Shown piece by piece: positions 55,115 through 63,476 of a DNA stretch of 64,000 bases. The first letter of the stretch is position 1. Each line of letters begins with the position of its first letter. The notes under the pieces were generated by a model. The model was not told where the DNA came from. It did not search any database and saw only the letters and a program-made list of their open reading frames with translations. This DNA is from Bacteroidales bacterium (GTDB lineage: Bacteria > Bacteroidota > Bacteroidia > Bacteroidales > GCA-2748055): assembly GCA_016936975.1 (NCBI GenBank), contig JAFGWU010000014.1:109556-173555 (forward strand). The letters are read 5' to 3'. The translations under genes were made by a program, and so were the position numbers.

Positions 55115-55831
55115 ATGGAAAGAGAAGATAGAACTTTCAGAAAAACCGGAAGGGCACATCTCCTGCTGGGAATCATCCTGATGGTGGTGGGACTGTTCAT
55201 TATCGCCGATATGACCGATATGTTTCCCTGGAGACTTCGCGATTTTCTGTTTACATGGCAGGCGCTTCTGATCCTGCTGGGGGTAATATTTATTTCCGGG
55301 CGTGAAAGCAAGCCAACAGGTTTTATCCTGATAGCGATTGGTACGTTTTTCCTCCTTCCCAGGTTTTTTGATCTGCCGGATTACTGGCGATCATTTTTCT
55401 GGCCGGTTATTCTTATCGTACTGGGACTGATCATCATTTTCGGCAGGGGAAGGCACAACCAGATGTTCGGACATCAAAGGACAGCCTCTTCCGAGGATTA
55501 TCTCGACGATGTGGCTGTTTTTGGAGGGGGTGACCGGGTTATCAGTTCCAAACAGTTCCGTGGCGGCAAGATTACCAATGTATTTGGGGGTTCGAAATAT
55601 AATCTTACCAATGCTGTACTTGCCGAAGGGACCAACTATCTGGATGTAACCATGATCTTTGGAGGTTCAAAATTCATCGTTCCTGAAAACTGGGATATTA
55701 AATTTGAAGTGACCTCCATTTTCGGAGGGTTTTCGGATAAACGTCTGCGGTCCATCGTTGTCAAAGAGAGCGACAGGTTACTGGTTATTCGCGGAATCAC
55801 ACTGTTCGGAGGAGGAGACGTTGTCAATTAA
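55115..55831 (+). CDS. LiaF-like transmembrane protein (DUF5668 plus LiaF C-terminal domain)
   Basis: A 238-residue inner-membrane protein. Helices between residues 15 and 110 form a LiaF/DUF5668-type membrane domain (HLLLGIILMVVGLFIIADM; WQALLILLGVIFISGRE; WPVILIVLGLIIIFGRG). The last ~100 residues are the right-handed beta-helix-like LiaF C-terminal domain, with repeating FGGG/FGGS turns (VAVFGGGDRVIS, VFGGSKYNL, IFGGSKFIVP, LFGGGDVVN). LiaF proteins restrain LiaRS-type cell-envelope stress systems. Here a LytS-type kinase and LytTR regulator follow 8 bp later, so a similar sensory role is likely, inferred from context. Confidence 0.85.
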   Translation: MEREDRTFRKTGRAHLLLGIILMVVGLFIIADMTDMFPWRLRDFLFTWQALLILLGVIFISGRESKPTGFILIAIGTFFLLPRFFDLPDYWRSFFWPVILIVLGLIIIFGRGRHNQMFGHQRTASSEDYLDDVAVFGGGDRVISSKQFRGGKITNVFGGSKYNLTNAVLAEGTNYLDVTMIFGGSKFIVPENWDIKFEVTSIFGGFSDKRLRSIVVKESDRLLVIRGITLFGGGDVVN

Positions 55832-55839
55832 TTCCACCG

Positions 55840-56913
55840 ATGAGTCATCCATTCACAAAGAAACCACGGGTTCTGCTGTTTTATGCACTGGTCTGGATAG
55901 TAATTGCCGCACTCCAGGTATTGCTGCTTCATTATTTTCAGGATTTTCCTCTGAGCATCATCATCACTGAATCCGTTGTTTCCAACCTTATATTCGCTTC
56001 CCTTGGATTATTGGCCTGGTATCCGACCCGCTATATCCCGTTTCAGCCTCAGAATCCTGTTTATTCTCTTACAGCACATGTTGTGGCAGGAATGGTGGTA
56101 ATCTTTCTGTGGCTCCTGACCAGTGTTGGATTGATGACCCTGATTTTTGCAAAATTTACGGAATACCAGGAATTTCTATCCGGTTCAATACTATGGAGAA
56201 CTGTTACCGGAATTATGCTTTACCTCGTCCTGGTCCTGGTTTATTACCTCATAACCTATGCAGAGTCACTCCGGGAGCGGGCACAACAGGAAGAACGGTT
56301 ACGCCTTCTGATCAGGGATTCGGAGCTGAATATCCTCAAGGCGCAGATTAATCCTCATTTCCTGTTCAATTCCCTGAATTCCATTGCCTCTTTAACAATG
56401 TCAAATCCTGATGAGGCAAGGGAAATGATTATTAAGCTGTCAGAGTTTCTCAGGTATTCATTAAAACACAGGGAGCACGAGTATGTATCATTGGAAGAGG
56501 AGGTGGAGCGGATGAAAGATTATCTTGCCATCGAGAAAACCAGATTTGGGGAGAAGCTCAGATACCGGTTCAGGATGGATAAAGAGTGCAGGAATGTGAA
56601 GGTACCAACCATGATCTTACAGCCACTATTTGAGAATGCCATAAGGCATGGCGTGTATGAAAGTATTGAACCTGTTGATATTGATTTCCAGTGTATCCCG
56701 GAAGGAGAAATGATGAAAATAACCCTGCAGAATAATTACGATCCTGAAATACCGCCCAGGAAGGGAACCGGTGTCGGTCTGCAAAATGTGAAACAACGAA
56801 TGGAACTCTCATATGAGGGCAGGGGAACCGTCAGATGGAAAAGTGAAAATGCCCTTTTTTCAGTTACTTTGTATGTTCCAGGCTTTATAACAGACCATCA
56901 TGAAAAAGATTAA
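55840..56913 (+). CDS. LytS-family sensor histidine kinase
   Basis: A 357-residue inner-membrane kinase. Four helices fill the first ~150 residues. The His_kinase domain has the phospho-acceptor histidine in KAQINPHFLFNSLNSIASL (about residue 173), then LSEFLRYSLKH and EVERMKDYLAIEKTRFG. The HATPase domain follows, with VPTMILQPLFENAIRHGVYE and GTGVGLQNVKQRMEL as N and G boxes. The gene overlaps the regulator gene by 14 bp, showing tight coupling. With the LiaF-like protein upstream, it probably senses an envelope state; no extracytoplasmic sensor domain is present. Confidence 0.95.
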   Translation: MSHPFTKKPRVLLFYALVWIVIAALQVLLLHYFQDFPLSIIITESVVSNLIFASLGLLAWYPTRYIPFQPQNPVYSLTAHVVAGMVVIFLWLLTSVGLMTLIFAKFTEYQEFLSGSILWRTVTGIMLYLVLVLVYYLITYAESLRERAQQEERLRLLIRDSELNILKAQINPHFLFNSLNSIASLTMSNPDEAREMIIKLSEFLRYSLKHREHEYVSLEEEVERMKDYLAIEKTRFGEKLRYRFRMDKECRNVKVPTMILQPLFENAIRHGVYESIEPVDIDFQCIPEGEMMKITLQNNYDPEIPPRKGTGVGLQNVKQRMELSYEGRGTVRWKSENALFSVTLYVPGFITDHHEKD

Positions 56914-57652
56914 CGCTATTATTATTGAAGATGAGATACCTGCCAGGGACCTGCTTAAAAAATATCTGACCGATTTCGATTTCATCGACCTGATCGGAGA
57001 GTTTGATAACGGATTTGACGGACTGAAGGCCATCAATGAGATGAAGCCCGATGTGGTTTTCCTCGACGTTCAGATGCCCAAGCTTACCGGTTTTGAAATA
57101 CTGGAAGTTCTCGATCATCAACCGGAAATTATTTTTACGACAGCCTTTGATCAGTATGCCATTCGGGCATTTGAACAAAATGCAGTCGACTACCTGCTGA
57201 AGCCTTTTTCCCGTGAACGGTTTGCCGCGGCGGTCATGAAATTGAAAAACCGACTGGAGCTTCAGGATGGGAGAAGAGACTCCCTGGATAAAATCAGGAA
57301 ACATTTTGAAGAAACTAATGAAACCATTGAGCGGGTGGTTATAAAAAAGTCGGGAAAAATTCATCTGATCCCCATCTCCGATATTGACTACTTTGAAGCC
57401 CAGGACGATTATGTTATGATTTACGCTAAGGAAGGGAGGTTTCTGAAACAGCAGACCATGAGGTATTTTGAGAAGCATCTTGATCCCGCCCGGTTCATTC
57501 GGGTCCATCGGTCATACATTGTTAATGTGCAGGCTATTGAAAGGATTGAACCCTATGAGAAAACCAATTTCATCTTGATACTCAAGGCAGGACAAAAGAT
57601 ATCGGTAAGCAGGAACGGAATGCAGATACTGAAGGAGCGTTTGGACTTCTGA
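56900..57652 (+). CDS. LytTR family response regulator
   Basis: A 250-residue transcription regulator. The receiver domain has IIEDE, the phospho-acceptor in PDVVFLDVQMPKLTG, the switch Thr in IIFTTAFDQY and the Lys in YLLKPFSRERF. The LytTR domain (~150-250) has IDYFEAQDDYVMIYAKEG and FIRVHRSYIVN, and ends MQILKERLDF. It overlaps the kinase gene by 14 bp, so this is its cognate partner. Targets are unknown but may include the upstream LiaF-like operon. Confidence 0.95.
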   Translation: MKKINAIIIEDEIPARDLLKKYLTDFDFIDLIGEFDNGFDGLKAINEMKPDVVFLDVQMPKLTGFEILEVLDHQPEIIFTTAFDQYAIRAFEQNAVDYLLKPFSRERFAAAVMKLKNRLELQDGRRDSLDKIRKHFEETNETIERVVIKKSGKIHLIPISDIDYFEAQDDYVMIYAKEGRFLKQQTMRYFEKHLDPARFIRVHRSYIVNVQAIERIEPYEKTNFILILKAGQKISVSRNGMQILKERLDF

Positions 57653-57700
57653 TTCCCGAATTGGCAAATTTGTTTCTATATTTAGGCAAACTAATTGGAT

Positions 57701-58084
57701 ATGGCTTTGGAAATTGACGAAAAAGATATCAATAAATTTATCGTTGTGGGTGATCGCGTGTTGATAAAACCCAAGAGCCAGCAGGACAGAACCAAATCGG
57801 GCCTTTATCTTCCGCCGGGCGTTCAGGAAAAGGAAAAGATACACAGCGGTTATGTGCTGAAAGTTGGACCCGGCTATCCGATACCGGCTATATCCGATAG
57901 TGAGGAACCATGGAAGAACAGGGGAGATGATGTGAAGTATGTGCCGCTTCAGCCCCATGAGGGCGACCTGGCCATTTATCTTCAGAAAAGCGGGTATGAA
58001 ATTGAATTCAATAAAGAACGGTACGTCATCATTCCCCACTCTGCCATCCTCATGCTGATAAGGGATGAGGACCTTCTGAGGTGA
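57701..58084 (+). CDS. GroES-like (Cpn10) protein
   Basis: A 127-residue protein with a Cpn10 fold: FIVVGDRVLIKPKSQQDRTKSGLYLP at the N-terminus (split by the KPKS-type turn), GYVLKVGPGYPIP in the middle, and KERYVIIPHSAILMLI at the end. It is longer than normal GroES (~95) because of an insert around residues 65-100 (ISDSEEPWKNRGDDVKYVPLQ). No groEL is adjacent, so it is a second, solo GroES-like protein, as found in some Bacteroidota. The ATG at 57701 is chosen over a TTG two codons earlier. A role with GroEL is plausible but not shown. Confidence 0.8.
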   Translation: MALEIDEKDINKFIVVGDRVLIKPKSQQDRTKSGLYLPPGVQEKEKIHSGYVLKVGPGYPIPAISDSEEPWKNRGDDVKYVPLQPHEGDLAIYLQKSGYEIEFNKERYVIIPHSAILMLIRDEDLLR

Positions 58085-58212
58085 TGGGAATAGTCTTACC
58101 GGTTCATCCCTATAAACTCCTACCGGGGTGCTGACTGGTTTATTTCGTACGTCTTTTCAGACAAGTGAAAATGATAGCTGATAAGCCATTCATTTAAGAT
58201 TCATTCAAACAA

Positions 58213-59217
58213 TCAATTTATCAATAGCGGAGTAACTTCATTTTCACTGCTTTTTTGATCCCTGAAGTCGGAAATGTTTTTTAAAGTGGTCTCAGCAATT
58301 TCTATTAAGGCTTCATGGGTCAGGAAACCCTGGTGTGACGTAATCAAAACATTCGGGAAGGAGATTAATTGCATAATGGCTTCATCATCAATAATTCTTT
58401 CCGATAGATCCCTGAAGAACAGTTTTTCTTCCTCCGAGTAAACGTCAATACCAAGATATCCCAGGTGTTTTTCACGCAGGGAATGAATCACGTCGGGCGT
58501 ATGAATCAGTTTTCCCCTGCTGGTATTGATTAACATTGCTCCCTTTTTCATCCAGGACAGGGATTCCTCATTAATTATACGATGAGTTTCCGGTACCAGG
58601 GGACAGTGAAGGGAAATTATATCCGATAGCTGAAACAACTTCTTAAGGGTGGTGTAGGTTATACCCTGCTTCTCCATTTGTTCGGAGGGGTAAGGATCAT
58701 AGGCTATTACTATGCAGCCGAATCCCTGCATGATTCCGGCAAATACCTGTCCGATTTTCCCCGTTCCGATCACACCAACCCTCTTTCCGGATATATTAAA
58801 CCCCACCAATCGTTCGAGGGAAAAATTAGCATCCCTTACCCGGTTATAGGATTTGTGAGTTTTTCTTGCAAGCGTCAGGATCAATGCAACTGCATGTTCG
58901 GCCACTGCATTGGGCGAGTATGCCGGCACCCGCATGATTTTTATACCGAGTTCACGGGCGGCATGGAGATCAACATGGTTAAATCCCGCACACCGCAGTG
59001 CCACAAGCCTGATACCGCAGCTTCTGAGTTCGGTCAGGGTATCTCTTCCCAGGTCATCATTAACAAAGGCACAGACTGCATCATAATCCTTTGTCCATTT
59101 TGCGCTCCTGGGATCAAGCGGGGCTTCAATGAAATCAAAGACAAATCCTTTTGAGGTATTGGCATTAATGAAATACTCTTCATCATAGGACTTTGATGAA
59201 AATACGGCTATTTTCAT
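58213..59217 (-). CDS. D-2-hydroxyacid dehydrogenase (D-lactate dehydrogenase-like)
   Basis: A 334-residue NAD-dependent enzyme of the D-isomer-specific 2-hydroxyacid dehydrogenase family. The Rossmann motif is RVGVIGTGKIGQVFAGIM with an acidic residue in AYDPYP. The catalytic set is visible: Arg in LVALRCAGFNHVDL, the INTSRGKLI stretch, Glu in IDVYSEEE and His in LITSHQGFLT. The spacing and the CAGFNHVD motif match fermentative D-lactate dehydrogenase (LdhA), which reduces pyruvate to D-lactate. It starts 15 bp after the POT transporter gene, so the two are likely one operon. Confidence 0.9.
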   Translation of the reverse strand: MKIAVFSSKSYDEEYFINANTSKGFVFDFIEAPLDPRSAKWTKDYDAVCAFVNDDLGRDTLTELRSCGIRLVALRCAGFNHVDLHAARELGIKIMRVPAYSPNAVAEHAVALILTLARKTHKSYNRVRDANFSLERLVGFNISGKRVGVIGTGKIGQVFAGIMQGFGCIVIAYDPYPSEQMEKQGITYTTLKKLFQLSDIISLHCPLVPETHRIINEESLSWMKKGAMLINTSRGKLIHTPDVIHSLREKHLGYLGIDVYSEEEKLFFRDLSERIIDDEAIMQLISFPNVLITSHQGFLTHEALIEIAETTLKNISDFRDQKSSENEVTPLLIN

Positions 59218-59232
59218 AATTAATGCATTTGA

Positions 59233-60660
59233 TTATGTGTTATAATATTGATCGGTTTTTTCCCCTCCGGTCTGGTCACTGCTCAGAAAATAATTATAGA
59301 GGATAAGGAGGAAAGCGGTTGCCAATCCGATTGCCAGAAGAGTGAACCCGAATTTTTCCGGATGGTAATGCTGCCACAGAGTCGAATTTATTTCTTCCCG
59401 GGATAATCCTTCAAGCGAAGCGATGCCAAATTCTCCGGTATAGGACTCAAGGAATCTGTCCCTGTTGGCCAAACGGTCATATAGTCCGCCGGACAGGAAT
59501 CCGCCAAGGAAATTTCCCAGCGCAATGGATACAAACTGAGCTCCCATATATAAAGCCGATTTGTCGCGGGGTGCTATTCTGGCAATATACTCGAGAATTT
59601 TTGGGGAGAAAATCATCTCCCCGATGCCAAAAATAAATATTGAAAGAACCAGCAGGAAGGGATTCATGGTGATGAAGGCGAATGCAATCCCTGCAGTGTT
59701 GATGATAATTCCTGCAATCATGGATAGCAGAGGTTTAAACTTTCTCACGAGCGAACTAACGATAACCTGGAAAAGCACGATGAAAAAGGCATCCAGCATA
59801 ATAAGTTTTTCAGGCAGAATAATACCATCAGAGGTGCCCAGCACCCTGGCCAGAAAAGGCAGATGCTGATGCAGAAAGTTATAAAGATGATGGGTGTTGC
59901 TCCATTGTTCGATAAAGACCGGCAGGCTGTAGAACAGTTGCCAGAAAATGGTCCATATTCCGCCAATTATCAATAAAAACAACAGGAATTTAAAATCCTT
60001 CACCGCATACCAGATATTCAGCAATGAACCTTTCAGCGCTTTGCCGAGAGGTTCCAAAAGTTTATTGTTCCTGTCCGGTTCCTTATAGAGTAGTATGACC
60101 AATACCAGATTGAACAGAATGGCTGCTGCCGACATAATAAATACATAGTTCCAGCTTCTTTCCCTCAGCTCCGATCCGACATACGGACCAACGAGTCCCC
60201 CGATATTTACCATCATGTAAAAAATCCCGAATCCAAGGGAGCTTGTCCTGTTATTGGTTGTTTTCGCAATGGTTGCAGATATAATGGGTTTGAACAGAGC
60301 CGCCCCGATAGCAACATAAAAGAAGGTTATAAAAACGAAGGTAAAGGAACTGACCTGTCCCATCAGGTAATAGCCGGAGGAGAGAATCACAAATGCAATG
60401 ATCAGGACCCTTTTATAACCAAACCTGTCGGCGATGGAGCCGGTCACAACCGGCAGGAAATAGAGTATGGCATTGACAATTCCCATGATAAGACCCTTCT
60501 GAACCTGCGTAAATCCGAGCGCCCCTGATTCTGTTGAGTTTGTGAGATACAGTGCAAGCAGATTAAAGATTCCATAATAGGCCCAGCGCTCAAACAGTTC
60601 GAGTGTATTGGCTGTCCAGAATACACCCGGAAATTGTGTAAAGATTCTCTTATTGCCCAT
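59233..60660 (-). CDS. Peptide MFS transporter (POT/PTR2 family)
   Basis: A 475-residue proton-coupled oligopeptide transporter of the major facilitator superfamily. The N-terminal segment FWTANTLELFERWAYYGIFNLLALYL carries the family's E-x-x-E-R-x-x-Y-Y signature in the form ELFERWAYYG. About 12 hydrophobic helices follow, with the PTR2-like GYKRVLIIAFVILSSGYYLMG and FGIFYMMVNIGGLVGPYVG. It differs from short POT members by a long loop (HLYNFLHQHLPFLARVLG), suggesting a divergent subgroup. Di- or tripeptide uptake is the known family role; the substrate here is not proven. Confidence 0.88.
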   Translation of the reverse strand: MGNKRIFTQFPGVFWTANTLELFERWAYYGIFNLLALYLTNSTESGALGFTQVQKGLIMGIVNAILYFLPVVTGSIADRFGYKRVLIIAFVILSSGYYLMGQVSSFTFVFITFFYVAIGAALFKPIISATIAKTTNNRTSSLGFGIFYMMVNIGGLVGPYVGSELRERSWNYVFIMSAAAILFNLVLVILLYKEPDRNNKLLEPLGKALKGSLLNIWYAVKDFKFLLFLLIIGGIWTIFWQLFYSLPVFIEQWSNTHHLYNFLHQHLPFLARVLGTSDGIILPEKLIMLDAFFIVLFQVIVSSLVRKFKPLLSMIAGIIINTAGIAFAFITMNPFLLVLSIFIFGIGEMIFSPKILEYIARIAPRDKSALYMGAQFVSIALGNFLGGFLSGGLYDRLANRDRFLESYTGEFGIASLEGLSREEINSTLWQHYHPEKFGFTLLAIGLATAFLLILYNYFLSSDQTGGEKTDQYYNT

Positions 60661-60766
60661 TAATAAGAATTTTAAGCCTCTAAGATAGGATAAAAATCAG
60701 AGTGAAAGGTCAATGTAGGGTGCATCAAGGATTTTGCCGGCACTTATACAGCATTCGTCCCGATTA

Positions 60767-60798
60767 TTTGATAATCGTGAGGAAAAGTGCTATTTTTG
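60767..60798 (+). promoter_or_regulatory. Bacteroidota promoter for the TPR lipoprotein gene
   Basis: TTTG (60767-60770) and TATTTTTG (60791-60798, an exact TAnnTTTG) are 20 bp apart. The ATG chosen for the gene lies 20 bp downstream, which supports 60818 over the in-frame upstream ATG at 60734. Confidence 0.75.
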
Positions 60799-60817
60799 GA
60801 TTGAAAGAGAGCGCAAT

Positions 60818-61615
60818 ATGAAGAGGAGAACTATGCGACAGTCCATATTAAGTATTATACCGGCAATCTGCCTGGTTGTGGTGGTTGGTTCCTGTAAGAA
60901 TGGCGGGAATAACGGGAAAATGCCCGTGACTACAGATTCAGAACAGGCCATGGAATATTATCAGATGGCCGTGACCGCGTTTGATCGAATAAAATACTCC
61001 GAGGCGATTGATTATTTCAAGAAGGCGATTGAGGAAGATCCCGAATTTTTCATGGCTTACTACTGGTTATATCCCCTGTCGGGAGAATATGCAAAAAAAG
61101 TTGCTGAAAGGGCTTTCAGGATTGAGAGAGAATTGAGTGATGCCGAAAGCATAATCAAAACAGCCTTTAAATACCTGGTTGATGGACAGAAAGAGCGTGC
61201 TATTGAGCAGGTTGAGAAACTCATAGAACTCTATCCTGAGGATGTGGAAGCTTATAAGATCCTTTATCTCCTGCAATTTCAGTTCTGGCAGGATATGGAA
61301 AGTGCCAGGGAAACACTGGAAGCGGCTATCAAGGTCCAGCCCGACCATGCCATCTCATACAATATGCTGGGATATGCCTTAATGGATCTGGGCGATTATG
61401 AGAATGCAGGCAAAGCATTTGATAAATATATGAAACTGGAACCGGACATAGCCAATCCCTACGACTCCAAAGGGGACTATCTCATGAATCTGAACCGTTA
61501 TCGTGAGGCATATGAGAATTATATGAAAGCTTATGAAATCGATTCAACTTTTACCATCAGCCTGAAGAAAGCTGAGAAGGCCAGGAAATTAATGCAGAAC
61601 GGTACCCCCGTTTGA
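60818..61615 (+). CDS. TPR-repeat lipoprotein
   Basis: A 265-residue protein from the ATG at 60818. A lipoprotein signal (MKRRTMRQSILSIIPAICLV... VVGSC) anchors it in a membrane. At least five TPR units follow: AMEYYQMAVTAFDRIKYSEAIDYFKKAIEEDP, ALMDLGDYENAGKAFDKYMKLEP and NLNRYREAYENYMKAYEID, each cited in part. TPRs bind other proteins. A frame extends upstream to 60734, but that stretch contains the promoter and reads as non-coding. Converges with the DUF3267 gene 10 bp away. Partner unknown. Confidence 0.85.
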   Translation: MKRRTMRQSILSIIPAICLVVVVGSCKNGGNNGKMPVTTDSEQAMEYYQMAVTAFDRIKYSEAIDYFKKAIEEDPEFFMAYYWLYPLSGEYAKKVAERAFRIERELSDAESIIKTAFKYLVDGQKERAIEQVEKLIELYPEDVEAYKILYLLQFQFWQDMESARETLEAAIKVQPDHAISYNMLGYALMDLGDYENAGKAFDKYMKLEPDIANPYDSKGDYLMNLNRYREAYENYMKAYEIDSTFTISLKKAEKARKLMQNGTPV

Positions 61616-61625
61616 TTTTTCGGAT

Positions 61626-62255
61626 TCATACTGTTTTCACATAGAAATAGCTTTCCTTCTTTTTCACATCATCAAATGTAACCAACCCTTTGTTTTCTTT
61701 CTGCAGGGCAAAATTCAAGACCGCAAAGTCACCGATGCACATAATATTGTGAGTCACCAGGAGAAATCCGCCTATTATGGTTCCTGCAGGAATCAGGGGG
61801 AGAATAAATATGGCAGTAAGTAAATTTATTATCACAAAGGGAGCCATGGCCAGAATTGCAAGACGGATCCGGCCGATGGGAAATTTATCGGCAACAACAT
61901 AAAAAATAAGCTGACGGGGATCTGCCCCAAACTTTACGCTCCGTGCCCCCATAAAAAAATAGGCCAGGAAATGAAACATTTCGTGAACCGGCACAATCAA
62001 AATGGATCCTGCAAAGATGCCAAAAAAAATATACTGAATCAGCTGACCAATCCCAACATTGTCATGGATCACAAAAGTGACCGAAATAATAACCAGCAAA
62101 AGCAGAGAAACAATATTTAACGTGAAGTAAAAAAGGGATAAAATCCCCTTCCTTTTTATATTCCGTATTATAAAGGGTATTACATGTTCAAAATCCAGGA
62201 TCTCCCGGAGCTTGTAGTCTTCATTATCTTTAATATCATTTATGTCCCCAGGCAT
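61626..62255 (-). CDS. DUF3267-family putative membrane zinc metalloprotease
   Basis: A 209-residue inner-membrane protein with four or five helices. The zincin motif HEMFHFLAYFFMGARSVKFG (HExxH at HEMFH) lies at the end of the second helix, and a third-ligand candidate could be in the later GD segment (HNIMCIGDFAVL). This pattern is that of DUF3267, a group resembling site-2-type proteases, with no proven substrate in this phylum. It lies alone between convergent and tandem hypothetical genes. Protease activity is inferred from the motif only. Confidence 0.78.
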   Translation of the reverse strand: MPGDINDIKDNEDYKLREILDFEHVIPFIIRNIKRKGILSLFYFTLNIVSLLLLVIISVTFVIHDNVGIGQLIQYIFFGIFAGSILIVPVHEMFHFLAYFFMGARSVKFGADPRQLIFYVVADKFPIGRIRLAILAMAPFVIINLLTAIFILPLIPAGTIIGGFLLVTHNIMCIGDFAVLNFALQKENKGLVTFDDVKKKESYFYVKTV

Positions 62256-62289
62256 ATGGCAAATGTATTCACAATATTCGGGAAATCAA

Positions 62290-63408
62290 TTACAGAGGGA
62301 GGTTCTCCGGACCGTTGATAATATAATCGTAACCGGTATGGCTTTCGGCAAGTCGAAGGTACTTCAATTTAAGCGTTTCATCTTTTTCAGTTGCCGCGAT
62401 GCGGGACAGACCCATATAAGCAATAGCCTTATAGAGGTTTCCAAAATCCCCGTATTTAGAGGCAATATCCAGACTGTTTCTGTAAAGCATCGATGCCCTG
62501 TCCATTTTGCCTGAGCCAAACTCTTCAATAAATGCTTCAGCAAGGGTTTCAATCATTGAGTAGAAAAGATCCTGCCGGATGGTTGTTGCTTTCAGAAGTT
62601 CGCCAGCCAGGCTGAAAGCTCCCTGATGAAGAAGAGTGATGATGGCATGACCCCAGTAATAGCTGTTCCGGGGGTAGCTATGATATAACCTCAGGGCATA
62701 TTTCGATGCAGCAGCCAGATTGGCTTCATAATTACAATGAATCAGCGACATGAAGAGCAGTGACTCTGCCTTTAAATAGATACTATGTTCCATCGCGTAT
62801 TCAAGTTGTTGCAGACCCAGTTCTTTGTCACCGTCTCTCATGAATGCAACCAGAGGTTTGTAGATTGGATTTGCTTCGGGGAAGGCCTCGATATAATAGT
62901 TATATAGTCCACAGCTGAAATAAAATTCAACAAATTCATCCTTCAGGTCAAAGCCTGTCATTGTATTTGAATACATGACCCGGAGGTCAGGCAGGACTTT
63001 CAGGGCTCTCCCGTTATCGGCCCAGTACATGGCCTTGAAGGCACGCCCGAACAGATTAAAGAATATGCCTTCCAGGTATAAGGCTGAATCAGGGACCATC
63101 CTGGACGCTTTCGATATGGACAGATCCATCTGTTCAATGAAATCGCCGGAAGCTTTCTTTTCAGGGATCAGAGGAAAGTTCTGCCAGTAAATGATCAATC
63201 CTTTAAGGAAATATGGAGCGGGATGATCCGGATGCAATTTTGCCAGCTGACATTGTAATTCCCTCGCCTCAATAAAAGAAAAATTATAGGTTGCATGAAG
63301 GCATTGTTTAACCTTTTCCAGGATAGTGGGATTATCAAGAAGACTTACCTGTGCGGGAGAGTTTATTAAAGTAATTGCCAATAAAACAGAAATAATCCAA
63401 TGCTTCAT
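62290..63408 (-). CDS. Secreted helical-repeat (TPR-like) hypothetical protein
   Basis: A 372-residue protein with a signal peptide (MKHWIISVLLAITLINSPAQ). The rest is helical with TPR-like units (YNFSFIEARELQCQLAKLHPDHPAPYFLKGL; AAASKYALRLYHSYPRN; LYKAIAYMGLSRIA), as in periplasmic tetratricopeptide proteins of Bacteroidota. No enzymatic motif is visible. It reads in the same direction as the fasciclin gene, but a terminator hairpin separates them, so it is probably transcribed on its own (a TATCTTTA -7-like box lies at 63417-63424 on the minus strand). Confidence 0.7.
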   Translation of the reverse strand: MKHWIISVLLAITLINSPAQVSLLDNPTILEKVKQCLHATYNFSFIEARELQCQLAKLHPDHPAPYFLKGLIIYWQNFPLIPEKKASGDFIEQMDLSISKASRMVPDSALYLEGIFFNLFGRAFKAMYWADNGRALKVLPDLRVMYSNTMTGFDLKDEFVEFYFSCGLYNYYIEAFPEANPIYKPLVAFMRDGDKELGLQQLEYAMEHSIYLKAESLLFMSLIHCNYEANLAAASKYALRLYHSYPRNSYYWGHAIITLLHQGAFSLAGELLKATTIRQDLFYSMIETLAEAFIEEFGSGKMDRASMLYRNSLDIASKYGDFGNLYKAIAYMGLSRIAATEKDETLKLKYLRLAESHTGYDYIINGPENLPL

Positions 63409-63424
63409 GGCGTAAAGATATAAA

Positions 63425-63451
63425 AAAGGGTACCCGTTTGAGGCACCCTTT
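63425..63451 (-). terminator. Terminator after the fasciclin/T9SS gene
   Basis: AAAGGGT (63425-63431) pairs with ACCCTTT (63445-63451) around a 13-nt loop; read on the minus strand the stem is followed by a run of T. It lies 26 bp after the stop of the gene ending at 63477. Confidence 0.65.
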
Positions 63452-63476
63452 AATAAATGAATACGGCAACTTACAA

